DNA from: an uncultured Alistipes sp.
Lineage (GTDB): Bacteria; Bacteroidota; Bacteroidia; Bacteroidales; Rikenellaceae
Assembly (NCBI RefSeq): GCF_963931675.1
Contig: NZ_OZ007039.1
Coordinates: forward strand, 335,501-399,500
Length of the DNA stretch: 64,000 nucleotides
Direction of reading: 5' to 3'
Part shown: piece by piece, positions 17,740 to 26,414 of the stretch
How the letters are laid out: every line of letters begins with the position of its first letter
How positions within the stretch are numbered: the stretch's first letter is position 1
Translations under genes and position numbers: made by a program
The notes under the pieces: generated by a model
Seen by the model: only the letters and a program-made list of their open reading frames with translations
Databases searched by the model: none
Told to the model about the DNA's origin: nothing

Positions 17740-18834
17740 ATGTACTGTACGAATTGTGGACAACACGTGGCTGATAATGCAAAATTTTGTTGGCATTGCG
17801 GGGAGCGCATAACACAACATAATTTGACAACTACACCTGAAGCCATCGACGATCTGGTTACGAACAAAGCCGAAGAGATAATGGTCCAAGAAGATAATAT
17901 TTCATTCTCTGATCTTGGAACAAATGACTACGTAGCCAAAAAAGCCTCGTTCATAGGAAGCGTAAACGATCCAGAAACTACAAATCCGTCAATTGTTAGC
18001 AATTGTGAAAATAGACCTCGATACAAAGAGACCCGCGATACTATTACAAATTACTTATTACGAATAAAAAAAGAGGACACAATTACGCATTCTGTTTCAT
18101 ATTGCATATTAAATACCAACACCAACAACCAGAGTGAATGGTTTGATTACATTAACTATTGCGGATGTGGCATTTTTTATATCCAAAGAAATGGTTTAGG
18201 GGGATTAATGGAAGAGTCATTTGCAAACTATCAATTGTGGAATCAAATAAGCAATGACCAAGGTCTCTTCTATTGTGTCGAGAAAAATAACAAATGGGCT
18301 ATTATCACTATCCAGCATAAAAAAATAGAACAATTAACGGCTTATGAATACGATTATTCTTATCCTTTTATAGAAGGCGCCGCTATTGTTAAACAAAATG
18401 ATAAATATGGCTATTTTATTTATGATGAAGATGCCAATATAACACGAATAATTCCCTGCATTTTAGATGACGCTCAAGAATTTATAACAAACTCCATAAC
18501 ATGCGACGCCTCTATTATCTATCAAGGGCAATCTTACAAAATGGATAAAGAAGGGGATTTATACATAATCCAAAAAAAGCGAAATTGGCTATTCTTCGGA
18601 ATAACAGGTTGTTTTAAATTATCACTTCTCAGTTTTGTCATTATATTATATAAAATACCATTAGAAGGAATGTCATACCAAGAAGCATCTCATGCTCCCA
18701 TATGTACAACAGATATTATCATACTACTTATAGGGACTGCTTGGATTATAATATCTTCAATAAAATACCTTAAAAAGGATGATGTCTATGTGTTTCAAAA
18801 GAACATAGCCAAACCCCTCCATAGCAACAAATGA
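17740..18834 (+). CDS. Zinc-ribbon, WG-repeat-like, two-TM protein
   Basis: 364 residues in three parts. An N-terminal zinc ribbon has C3-x2-C6 and C17-x2-C20 (MYCTNCGQ, FCWHCGE). A central region (about 150-270) contains WG-repeat-like segments such as NNKWAIITIQHKKIEQLT and NDKYGYFIYDEDANI. A C-terminal pair of hydrophobic helices (about 288-305 and 328-345, ending SSIKYLKK) suggests inner-membrane anchoring. The stop overlaps the next start (ATGA), so expression is probably coupled. Architecture of this kind fits a membrane sensor or scaffold; function unknown. Confidence 0.6.
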   Translation: MYCTNCGQHVADNAKFCWHCGERITQHNLTTTPEAIDDLVTNKAEEIMVQEDNISFSDLGTNDYVAKKASFIGSVNDPETTNPSIVSNCENRPRYKETRDTITNYLLRIKKEDTITHSVSYCILNTNTNNQSEWFDYINYCGCGIFYIQRNGLGGLMEESFANYQLWNQISNDQGLFYCVEKNNKWAIITIQHKKIEQLTAYEYDYSYPFIEGAAIVKQNDKYGYFIYDEDANITRIIPCILDDAQEFITNSITCDASIIYQGQSYKMDKEGDLYIIQKKRNWLFFGITGCFKLSLLSFVIILYKIPLEGMSYQEASHAPICTTDIIILLIGTAWIIISSIKYLKKDDVYVFQKNIAKPLHSNK

Positions 18835-19286
18835 AATATATAATAAGCATATTCGCCTTGTTCTTTACTGGTTGCGGGGGTCTAAAACAATCTCAACAAT
18901 CGAATGCTGAATCTAACGATTTAGTCTACAAACAATATTTACAATTTCAAGACTATATGTTATTTGGAATTGGAGATAAAGATATGGCGATCGAAAACCT
19001 TTTTAAGTCCGCAGAGGCTGGTTGTGGAGAGGCGCAAATCGAATTGGGTGGTTGTTATGCCTACCGCCCCGATTTGATTGGGCGAGAGAAACCGAATATT
19101 GATTCAGCTATTATCTGGTGGTGCAAAGCCGCTGAACAAAACGAGTGGATGGCTCAACGGAATCTGGCATACTACTATGCGGACAAACAAGACTGGGAAC
19201 AAGCAAACTATTGGTTGAAACAAGCCAAAAGGAATGGATACAAAGACAAAGAGTTGCAAAACAGAATAAACAGGAATTTGCAATGA
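18831..19286 (+). CDS. Sel1-like repeat lipoprotein
   Basis: 151 residues. The signal peptide MKYIISIFALFFTGCGG has a lipobox with Cys15. The mature part holds two Sel1/TPR-like helical repeats (AIENLFKSAEAGCGEAQIEL and AIIWWCKAAEQNEWMAQRNL) and a third partial one (WEQANYWLKQAKRNGY). Sel1 repeats usually mediate protein-protein contacts. It overlaps both its neighbours by 4 bp (ATGA), placing it firmly in the HEPN operon. Confidence 0.7.
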   Translation: MKYIISIFALFFTGCGGLKQSQQSNAESNDLVYKQYLQFQDYMLFGIGDKDMAIENLFKSAEAGCGEAQIELGGCYAYRPDLIGREKPNIDSAIIWWCKAAEQNEWMAQRNLAYYYADKQDWEQANYWLKQAKRNGYKDKELQNRINRNLQ

Positions 19287-20458
19287 CCAACTATCTACTC
19301 CTCCTATTCGCCCTGTTGTTTGCTGGTTGCGGGAATCAAAGTTGCGGGAATCAAAAACAAAAACGACACCTGCGACACCAAACACCATGCGATTCTGTAA
19401 TCATACCTATCCAATCATTTATCAAGGAGATTACAGAATCCTCATTATGGCAGAAGGGAGCATATAATGAGCCAGACTCCACTTATTTAGATTGGAGGCA
19501 AATAATAGAATATTATCGGGCTTCCAATTATCCAAAATCCAAACACCTGTTTTTATCTTTAGATGAAGATGATTCTTTTAATATCACGCAACCTCCAAGG
19601 CCTTCGGATATTCATTACATAGACACGATGTTGATGCTTACTTACTCTTGTTCATCCCATCAATTGGCAGCAGCATTCAATCGAGAGTTAGAAAAATATC
19701 TATCCCAACCCATTACCTTCCAAGAAACTCTTCCATTATTTGAAAATAGCCAAGGAGAAAATGACACAGTAACATTATTTAACCTGTCCCCTGACGGGAT
19801 TTTTGTTATGAAAACTCCTGATAAAAAATATAAAATCTACAGTTACGACGACAACACAGGTGGTACAGGTCGCAATTATTGTACCTATATTCAATATTTG
19901 AAAAATGGCAAAACTGAATGGCGAAAATTACCCGATGGCTTACCACAAATCCGCAAAATATACGCCTTTAAACATCAAGGATTCACCTATTACGCAATCA
20001 TTAGTTTCCAACGAAATTTTGGTTGTTCCTGGACTGAATTCTTTAACATAGTTACGCTTGAAGATGGAGAGATTATTCCCCATCCTGAATTTTATCCCCA
20101 CGACATTCAAAATCGACTTTACACCATATACGATAGAGAAACCCGTCGTAAGGAATTGACAGAACATATTATCAAGGAGTGTTTGGGAGCAAACGAACAA
20201 AATGTAGCCGATGTGGTCGAAGAGTGTCTGAATGAAGAAGAGGCCATTGCAAGAGCGAATATTGACGAAGAGAAAAATCATACCCATTCTATTCTATTTC
20301 CGAATCTGCAATCTGGGATTGATATAGATGTCGATTTTGACCCCAAAAATCTATCCGTTTCTTATAATGACGTAATTTACACAGGCGGAGAAGAAGGGCA
20401 ATATGGATTATACAAAACCATAGGTAGAAAAAGATTCCAGTTAAATACGAAACATTAG
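19283..20458 (+). CDS. Lipoprotein of unknown function, last gene of the HEPN operon
   Basis: 391 residues. The ATG at 19283 overlaps the previous stop and gives a clean lipoprotein signal (LLLLFALLFAGCGN, Cys16); the longer upstream frame is the Sel1 gene out of frame. The mature protein has beta-rich stretches such as KYKIYSYDDNTGGTGRNYCT and FTYYAIISFQRNFGCSWTEF, which recall beta-propeller-like surface proteins. A conserved-looking acidic helix follows (VADVVEECLNEEEAIARANI). No family recognised. It lies just before the right attachment region. Confidence 0.6.
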   Translation: MTNYLLLLFALLFAGCGNQSCGNQKQKRHLRHQTPCDSVIIPIQSFIKEITESSLWQKGAYNEPDSTYLDWRQIIEYYRASNYPKSKHLFLSLDEDDSFNITQPPRPSDIHYIDTMLMLTYSCSSHQLAAAFNRELEKYLSQPITFQETLPLFENSQGENDTVTLFNLSPDGIFVMKTPDKKYKIYSYDDNTGGTGRNYCTYIQYLKNGKTEWRKLPDGLPQIRKIYAFKHQGFTYYAIISFQRNFGCSWTEFFNIVTLEDGEIIPHPEFYPHDIQNRLYTIYDRETRRKELTEHIIKECLGANEQNVADVVEECLNEEEAIARANIDEEKNHTHSILFPNLQSGIDIDVDFDPKNLSVSYNDVIYTGGEEGQYGLYKTIGRKRFQLNTKH

Positions 20459-20693
20459 ATTTTTACTAAAAGGGACACCCCGAAAACAAATTGTGGTAAT
20501 CCAATTTCAAAGAACAGACTTCGTAAGAGGCAAATAAGTCTTTTTGCGAGGTCTGTCTCTTTCTTACTTAATCATACCTTCTCAATTCACTTATTGTTTA
20601 ACCAACATTGGATTTACTCGATTGTGTAAACCAACGTGTAAACCGATAGAAACAGCCGCACAGGAAACGGGCGACTGCCGACCGAAGCAACTC
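20459..20693. other. Right end of the element, gap
   Basis: About 235 bp without a gene. It holds the right arm-type repeat (20624-20646) and a partial related copy near 20594-20610. Confidence 0.45.
20624..20646 (+). repeat. Right arm-type repeat near attR
   Basis: 23 bp, 20 of 23 identical to 10574-10596 in the same orientation. Two near-copies of GTGTAAACC. Confidence 0.45.
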
Positions 20694-20724
20694 TTGTAAC
20701 TATCTGTCAGTCAACCTACATTTG
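20694..20724 (+). promoter_or_regulatory. Promoter of the right tRNA-Arg
   Basis: TTG at 20694-20696 and TACATTTG at 20717-20724, 20 bp apart. The TTG lies outside the 101-bp repeat but at the same offset as at the left copy. Confidence 0.7.
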
Positions 20725-20817
20725 CACTCGCAATCAAGGAAAGGCGCCGTAGCTTAATTGAATAGAGCATCTGACTACGGATCAGAAGGTTACAGGTTTG
20801 AGTCCTGTCGGCGTCAC
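20717..20817. repeat. Right direct repeat (attR candidate)
   Basis: 101 bp matching 10390-10490 with one mismatch. It includes the whole tRNA-Arg and its -7 box. Confidence 0.85.
20743..20816 (+). tRNA. tRNA-Arg(ACG), right copy
   Basis: Identical over all 74 nt to the copy at 10416-10489, with the same ACG anticodon and no mismatches inside the gene. Its own promoter and terminator are present, so both copies look functional. Confidence 0.95.
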
Positions 20818-20860
20818 AAGGAAAGAGGGTCTGAAAAGGCTCTCTTTCTTGCGTTTAGGG

Positions 20861-20890
20861 AGGTTGCCCATCCGTGCGGCAACCTTTTCT
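20861..20890 (+). terminator. Terminator after the right tRNA-Arg
   Basis: AGGTTGCC pairs with GGCAACCT (20878-20885), followed by TTTT. A weaker hairpin (AAAGAG/CTCTTT) precedes it at 20822-20847. Confidence 0.65.
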
Positions 20891-21050
20891 CCATAAAAGT
20901 TTTATGTCTTTAATTCCGCCAACGGGTAATATAACCTATACATCACCGTATAGGCATGGTTATATAATCGATCGGACTTATTGTCAATAATACTAATACA
21001 CCTCTTGAAGAAACCATAAAAGGCGTCTCCGAGTTTGGGAACAATAAAAA

Positions 21051-22277
21051 TCAGAAAGCTTCGGTCATATTCATATAGAAAAGCACGCCTTTCTGTCCTG
21101 GCTCTCGCCCAATGTCCATTCGGAAGTTTTTCTTCGGTTGTACCTGGATACGGAGGCCTGCTCCGTAGTTCCATTTCCATCGGGTCCATTTCGTTGGATT
21201 TTCTCCGATGGTTCCGGTACCGCCCCATACCACGAATCCAAGTTTCGACCAGAAGGAGCCTTTACGGTACGATTCCTCGCTTCCGAACATATGTCGGTAC
21301 TCCACGATTCCGTACGCCATCGATTTATCCCGGTATTTTCCCCAATAGTATCCACGCAGGTCGAACGGAGAGCCGAACATCGGAAGTTCGGTAAAAGGGA
21401 TGTCGCCAAATCCCATTTGCGTTCGCGCTGTCCACCCCAACACGCTGCGACGATTGAAAAGAGGAACAAAATGCCGATACTCGAGATCGAGCAACTGATA
21501 GTTGTAGGTACTGCCCAATGGTTTGAGATAGAAGGTTCCCATGGCACTAAGCAGGAGACCCTGTGAAGGAGTTGCAATGTCATCGCGGGTATCATACTGA
21601 ACGATTGCACCTGCACCGACACCGGTATAACGGGACTTGTATTTTGTAAAATAGGGATCGGAAGCCATTACCGGATTAATATCGGTCGAGGAAGAATGGT
21701 TCAGGTCAATCAAGGTTCCCAAATAGAGCGAGGGCCGGACTTCCCACACAAAACGCGGATGGAACTGAAATGCCTGTTTATGGAATTCAGTCGTGTTTTC
21801 TCCCTTTCGAGTGTGTTCAATCGCGTTGTACCCAACTCCGTAGTAGTTGCTCGGCTCATCGCGGAACGAATACTTGAGGTAGATGCGGAATCGGTTCTGT
21901 CTCATAAACAAAGCGCCGGTGCCGCTGACTACAATCGTGCCGTTGAGCGACAAATTGAATCCAACAGGCAGATATGATCGTTGTGATACCGAATCCGCCC
22001 TGTTTATCCGGAATGATGTCAGCATTGCACCGCCAATTCCGAACGATGCTTCAGGGGTATAGGACGGTCCACCGAGAACGGAGATCCAGAGATTTTTACG
22101 CTGCCGGATCGAATCACGGCGCATCTGCCGTAATTCGGACTTCGATCTGCAAGTCCCCATTACCGGTCTGTCGACGCTGCTGTCAGTACGAATCGAATCC
22201 TGATTTTGAGCCGCGCTGTGGATTGCGAACACACATAGCATCGATGTCAGTAGAGACCGGAAGCGAGCTGCAATCAT
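21051..22277 (-). CDS. BamA/TamA-type outer-membrane barrel protein
   Basis: 408 residues with a signal peptide (LLTSMLCVFAIHSAA). The mature part looks like a 16-strand Omp85-type C-terminal barrel without POTRA domains: alternating aromatic strands, glycine-rich turns, and the conserved loop region FDLRGYYWGKYRDKSMA near residue 325. The ATG at 22277 overlaps the sulfotransferase stop (ATGA); the longer upstream frame is that gene out of frame. As the last gene of the sulfation operon it may export or position the sulfated product, which is inference. Confidence 0.75.
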   Translation of the reverse strand: MIAARFRSLLTSMLCVFAIHSAAQNQDSIRTDSSVDRPVMGTCRSKSELRQMRRDSIRQRKNLWISVLGGPSYTPEASFGIGGAMLTSFRINRADSVSQRSYLPVGFNLSLNGTIVVSGTGALFMRQNRFRIYLKYSFRDEPSNYYGVGYNAIEHTRKGENTTEFHKQAFQFHPRFVWEVRPSLYLGTLIDLNHSSSTDINPVMASDPYFTKYKSRYTGVGAGAIVQYDTRDDIATPSQGLLLSAMGTFYLKPLGSTYNYQLLDLEYRHFVPLFNRRSVLGWTARTQMGFGDIPFTELPMFGSPFDLRGYYWGKYRDKSMAYGIVEYRHMFGSEESYRKGSFWSKLGFVVWGGTGTIGENPTKWTRWKWNYGAGLRIQVQPKKNFRMDIGREPGQKGVLFYMNMTEAF

Positions 22278-23383
22278 AGCCGATACCCCCACTGTTTCAC
22301 GGCTTCGCCCCAATACCGCTCGACTGTCAGCGTCGTTTGCAGGTCGAAGACGTATTCCTTCTTGCGGAATGCGCGCTGCGAGGCCAGATAGTGTTCCATG
22401 GCCGGACGTACCCGATTGAAATCGCCCAGCGACAGCCGGTCGTAGATCTGCCCGACGATCGGAAGCGGATCGGCCTCCAACTCCTCGAAGCGAACCTCGA
22501 AAAGCTGTCCTTCGGGAATCAGCTTCTTGTCGCGCTCGTAGCATTCGTACAGCGCCCGGTAGTTGAGCAGGATCTCGCGCTCGAGCTCCTCGGCCGGGAT
22601 CGTCTGCATGCGTACCGCCTCAAGCGTCGAACGGAAAAAGTTACGCGTCGATTCGTAGACGACATACGGATTGCGCACCAGATAGATGAACTTCGCGCGC
22701 GGATAGCGCTTCAGCAGCATCCCGACACGTCCCGTGTGGGGCGGGTTTTTGCTCAGGAACTGCCGCTTGCCCGAGACGTACAGCGCAATGCGCATCACCT
22801 TGTCCTGCGCTGCGAGAAACTCCTCGCGTTCCTGCTCCGTGGCGGAGGCGAAGGTGAGGAACCGGTCGCGGTATTCGGCCATACGGCGTGGGAACATCCA
22901 GAAGTGGTAGTGCGAACACGGCGTCATGTTGCTCAGCGCGAACTCCTCCTCCTGCGGGAGGTCCGCACCCAGCTTCATCGAGTCCGTAGGCCGCGACGAC
23001 GGCATCACGGCCGCCATGCACCGTTTGAAAAAGGGGCGTCCCCACAGCATCAGGTGCGGGAAGACGGTCTGGTAGGTCGAGCAGTAGCCGAACCGGTCGT
23101 CGCACGACAAGAGGTTGTGTGCATAGGTCGTGCCGCTGCGCCAGTGGCCGATGATGAAGACCGGGTCCTCCACCTCCGGCATGGCAGGCAGCGCGGCATA
23201 GCGCCGTTCGTTGATCCCGAAGAAGGGGTCGAGCAGCTGCCGGACGTGTTTCGTCAGCCGGTATTTGCTGCGGTAGGCCTCGTCGATCTCCGCTCCGCGT
23301 GTCACGGTCTCGAAGGTCCTCCGGTCGGCGCCGACAAGCGTGTTGACCGGCAGGTCGTTGAATTTCAGGTTGAGAATGCCCAT
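22274..23383 (-). CDS. PAPS-dependent sulfotransferase
   Basis: 369 residues. The 5'-phosphosulfate-binding loop GHWRSGTT lies at residues 79-86, and the 3'-phosphate-binding segment YLVRNPYVVYESTRNFF near 225-240, in the order expected for the sulfotransferase family. SKNPPHTGR precedes it. The enzyme should transfer sulfate from PAPS to a hydroxyl or amine acceptor. It follows cysN by 9 bp in an operon that makes PAPS. From memory, a Bacteroides thetaiotaomicron sulfotransferase acting on cholesterol and other sterols lies in a similar cys cluster, so a sterol or other lipid acceptor is plausible but unproven. Confidence 0.88.
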   Translation of the reverse strand: MGILNLKFNDLPVNTLVGADRRTFETVTRGAEIDEAYRSKYRLTKHVRQLLDPFFGINERRYAALPAMPEVEDPVFIIGHWRSGTTYAHNLLSCDDRFGYCSTYQTVFPHLMLWGRPFFKRCMAAVMPSSRPTDSMKLGADLPQEEEFALSNMTPCSHYHFWMFPRRMAEYRDRFLTFASATEQEREEFLAAQDKVMRIALYVSGKRQFLSKNPPHTGRVGMLLKRYPRAKFIYLVRNPYVVYESTRNFFRSTLEAVRMQTIPAEELEREILLNYRALYECYERDKKLIPEGQLFEVRFEELEADPLPIVGQIYDRLSLGDFNRVRPAMEHYLASQRAFRKKEYVFDLQTTLTVERYWGEAVKQWGYRL

Positions 23384-23392
23384 GACGGTACC

Positions 23393-24832
23393 TTATTTAC
23401 GGATGGTCTTGATGTCGATGCCCGTCTGTTCGCGGAGCAGCCGGCAGAAGTCGGCGATCGCGGCGTCGTGCTCGGGTCCGATCGCACTTCCCGAAAGATT
23501 GACGGTAATGCGCTCCGCGGCGTCCCCGTCCGGAGCGGCGTCGGCGTCGGGTGCGACGATCATACCCACGGCCGACGTGAAGTTTGTCACGGGGTCGATC
23601 AGGATGAAGGCCCCCGTCTGCCGGTTTTCGCGGTAGCTGTCGAAGAGCAGCGGGGCGTCGGTCACGAGCGACACCAGCGCGATTTCGTTGAGTTTCATGC
23701 CGTCGGCCTCGACCGTCTCGCCGACGTTGATCTCCACGCGGTGGTGGATCGCCTCGACATGGGCACGGGTCGTGTGGGTCGTATGCTTGAGGTAGAAGGC
23801 TTTCGAGCGGTCGAGCGGGTGCTCGTCCATCCAGACCATCATGGCGCGGAAACGGTGCCCGACATGCGGCAGCGAATCGGGGTGTACGAGCATCTCGCCG
23901 CGCGAGAGGTCGATTTCGTCTTCGAGCGTGAGCGTCACGGATTGCGGGGCGAACGCTTCTTCGAGGTCGCCGTCGTAGGTGACGATGCGGGCGATGTGCG
24001 ACGTGCGGCCCGAGGGGAGCGCGACGACCGGATCGCCGCGGCGCACGATGCCGGATGCGATCTTGCCGCTGTACCCGCGGAAGTCGGCATCGGGACGCAG
24101 CACGTACTGCACCGGGAACCGGAAGTCGTGCAGGTTGATGTCGAGGTCGATCGGGACGGTTTCGAGGAAGTTCAGCAGCGAGGGTCCCGTGTACCAGGGC
24201 ATGCGGGGGCTGGGGTCGACGACGTTGTCGCCTTCGAGCGCCGAGAGCGGGATACATTGCAGGTCGGGGATGTCGAGGTGCTGTGCCTCGATCCAGGCCC
24301 GGTATTCGCCGACGATCTCGCGGAACCGTGCCTCGGAGTAGTCGACGAGGTCCATTTTGTTTACGGCCAATACGATGTGGCGGATCCCGAGCAGCGAGAC
24401 CAGGTAGCTGTGGCGGCGTGTCTGCGTAATGACGCCCGTGCGGGCGTCGACCAGAATGATGGCCAGATTGGCCGTCGAGCCGCCGGTGATCATGTTGCGC
24501 GTGTACTGTTCGTGTCCCGGGGTGTCGGCGATGATGAACTTGCGGCGATTGGTGGCGAAGTAGCGGTAGGCGACGTCGATGGTGATTCCCTGTTCGCGTT
24601 CGGCTTTCAGGCCGTCGCACAGCAGGGCATAGTCGATATGGTCGCCGGCATTGCCACAGCGTTTGCTGTCGCGCTCGAGGGCGTCGAGCTGGTCTTCGTA
24701 GAGCTTCTTGCTGTCGAAGAGCAGCCGGCCGATGAGCGTCGACTTTCCGTCGTCGACCGATCCGGCGGTCAAAAAGCGCAGCAGGTCCTTGCGTTCGTCC
24801 TGTGCGAGAAATTCCTCTATGTTGCGTGCCAT
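23393..24832 (-). CDS. cysN: Sulfate adenylyltransferase subunit 1 (GTPase) CysN
   Basis: Large subunit of ATP sulfurylase, which drives APS formation with GTP hydrolysis. The 479-residue protein shows the translation-factor GTPase motifs [12 protein letters not shown] (near residue 24), [13 protein letters not shown] (near 106) and AVNKMDLVD (near 160), then two beta-barrel domains. There is no fused CysC kinase domain, consistent with the separate cysC in the same operon. It lies between cysD and the sulfotransferase. Confidence 0.95.
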   Translation of the reverse strand: MARNIEEFLAQDERKDLLRFLTAGSVDDGKSTLIGRLLFDSKKLYEDQLDALERDSKRCGNAGDHIDYALLCDGLKAEREQGITIDVAYRYFATNRRKFIIADTPGHEQYTRNMITGGSTANLAIILVDARTGVITQTRRHSYLVSLLGIRHIVLAVNKMDLVDYSEARFREIVGEYRAWIEAQHLDIPDLQCIPLSALEGDNVVDPSPRMPWYTGPSLLNFLETVPIDLDINLHDFRFPVQYVLRPDADFRGYSGKIASGIVRRGDPVVALPSGRTSHIARIVTYDGDLEEAFAPQSVTLTLEDEIDLSRGEMLVHPDSLPHVGHRFRAMMVWMDEHPLDRSKAFYLKHTTHTTRAHVEAIHHRVEINVGETVEADGMKLNEIALVSLVTDAPLLFDSYRENRQTGAFILIDPVTNFTSAVGMIVAPDADAAPDGDAAERITVNLSGSAIGPEHDAAIADFCRLLREQTGIDIKTIRK

Positions 24833-24844
24833 GCTGATTCCCGG

Positions 24845-25753
24845 TTAAAAATATCCTTCTCGTTTTTTCTGCTCCATGCTGCCCTCCTGGTCGAAGTCGA
24901 TCACGCGGGTCGTGCGTTCGGAGCGTGTCGTGATCATCATCTCCTCGATGATCTTCTCGATGGTGTCGGCTTCGCTCTCGATGGCGCCCGTCAGCGGGTA
25001 GCAGCCCAGCGTCCGGAAGCGCACCTTGCGCATCGTGGCCTTGCGCCGCAGCTCCTCGGGCATGCGGTCGTCGTCGACCATGATCAGGTTGCCGTTGACC
25101 TCGACCACCGGGCGCTCCTTGGCGAAATAGAGCGGCACGATGGGAATGCGCTCCTGGCGGATGTACTGCCAGACGTCGAGCTCCGTCCAGTTCGAGAGCG
25201 GAAAGACGCGGATGCTCTCGCCCTCGTGTACGCGCGTATTATAGATGTCCCACAGCTCGGGACGCTGGTTCTTGGGATCCCACTGCTGGAACTCGTTGCG
25301 GAACGAGAAGATGCGCTCCTTGGCGCGGCTCTTCTCCTCGTCACGCCGCGCACCGCCGAATGCCGCGTCGAACTTGTGCTTGCGCAGGGCCATCAGCAGG
25401 GCCTGGGTCTTCATCAGGTCGGTGTGTACGCGGCTGCCGTGGGTGAAGGGCCCGACGCCCGCTTCGTAGGCCTCCTTGTTGTATTCGACGATCAGGTCCC
25501 AGTTGTACTTTTTGGCATAGGTGTCCCGAAATTCGATCATTTCGCGGAATTTCCACTTCGAGTCGATGTGCATCAGCGGGAAGGGGACCTTGCCGGGGTA
25601 AAAGGCCTTTTCGGCCAGCCGGACCATCACCGACGAATCCTTGCCGATGGAGTAGAGCATGACGGGGTTGCGGAACTCGGCCGCAACCTCGCGGATGATG
25701 TGTATGGCTTCGGCTTCGAGCGTTTTGAGATGGCTCAACTGATACTCTTTCAT
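24845..25753 (-). CDS. cysD: Sulfate adenylyltransferase subunit 2 CysD
   Basis: Catalytic subunit of ATP sulfurylase (ATP + sulfate to APS + PPi), 302 residues, normal length. The PP-loop-type motif [10 protein letters not shown] lies near residue 35. [28 protein letters not shown] and the C-terminal [23 protein letters not shown] region (read in parts) are family hallmarks. The start at 25753 ([10 protein letters not shown]) is preferred to a longer frame that runs into cysC. Confidence 0.95.
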   Translation of the reverse strand: MKEYQLSHLKTLEAEAIHIIREVAAEFRNPVMLYSIGKDSSVMVRLAEKAFYPGKVPFPLMHIDSKWKFREMIEFRDTYAKKYNWDLIVEYNKEAYEAGVGPFTHGSRVHTDLMKTQALLMALRKHKFDAAFGGARRDEEKSRAKERIFSFRNEFQQWDPKNQRPELWDIYNTRVHEGESIRVFPLSNWTELDVWQYIRQERIPIVPLYFAKERPVVEVNGNLIMVDDDRMPEELRRKATMRKVRFRTLGCYPLTGAIESEADTIEKIIEEMMITTRSERTTRVIDFDQEGSMEQKKREGYF

Positions 25754-25754
25754 A

Positions 25755-26402
25755 TTATTTTTCGGTTCTGATGTTGCCGATCCGGTCGGCATCCGATGGT
25801 ATTTTTTTGTTCTGTGAGATCCGCGGCAGAAGCTCCTGCAGCATCTGCGCGACGCACTCTCCGGAGCTGCGCCCCGAGGTGTCGATGCGCAGCTCCGGCC
25901 GCTCGGGCTCCTCGAAGGGGGCCGAGATGCCCGTAAAGTCGCGGATCTCTCCCCGCCGGGCCTTGGCGTAGAGGCCCTTCACGTCGCGGCGCTCACACTC
26001 CCCGAGGGGCGTTGCCACGTACACCTCGCAGAAATCCTCCGTGCCGACGATCTCCCGGGCCATGCGGCGCAGTTCGCGCGTCGGGCTTACGAAGCATGCC
26101 AGCACCACGACGCCCGTGTCGACGAAGAGGCGGCAAACCTCCGCTACGCGGCGAATGTTCTCCCGGCGGTCGGCTTCGGAGAATCCCAGCCCGGCATTGA
26201 TGCCGCAGCGGACGTTGTCGCCGTCGAGGATCCGGCAAAGGATGCCGCGGGCCGAGAGTTCGCGTTCGAGGGCGATTGCCAGGGTGCTTTTGCCCGAGCC
26301 GGAGAGTCCCGTGAACCAGACGACGGCGCCGCGGTGTCCGAGCAGTCGCTCCTTGTCCGTTCGGGATTCCATGCGGTCGAAGATTGGATGAATGTTTTCC
26401 AT
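25755..26402 (-). CDS. cysC: Adenylylsulfate kinase CysC
   Basis: Phosphorylates APS to PAPS, the sulfate donor. The 215-residue protein has the Walker [10 protein letters not shown] near residues 32-40, the [17 protein letters not shown] substrate segment and the [13 protein letters not shown] helix, and [19 protein letters not shown] near the C-terminus. Its stop is 1 bp before the cysD start. No cysH reductase is present in the operon, which points to sulfation rather than cysteine synthesis. Confidence 0.95.
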   Translation of the reverse strand: MENIHPIFDRMESRTDKERLLGHRGAVVWFTGLSGSGKSTLAIALERELSARGILCRILDGDNVRCGINAGLGFSEADRRENIRRVAEVCRLFVDTGVVVLACFVSPTRELRRMAREIVGTEDFCEVYVATPLGECERRDVKGLYAKARRGEIRDFTGISAPFEEPERPELRIDTSGRSSGECVAQMLQELLPRISQNKKIPSDADRIGNIRTEK

Positions 26403-26414
26403 GGAGCAAAGGGG

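Noticed and set aside
22337..25771. Plus-strand open frame of 1,144 codons across the sulfation operon
   Set aside because: It is the antisense of cysD, cysN and the sulfotransferase; His/Arg/Val-rich translation with no family blocks, produced by GC-rich codon bias.
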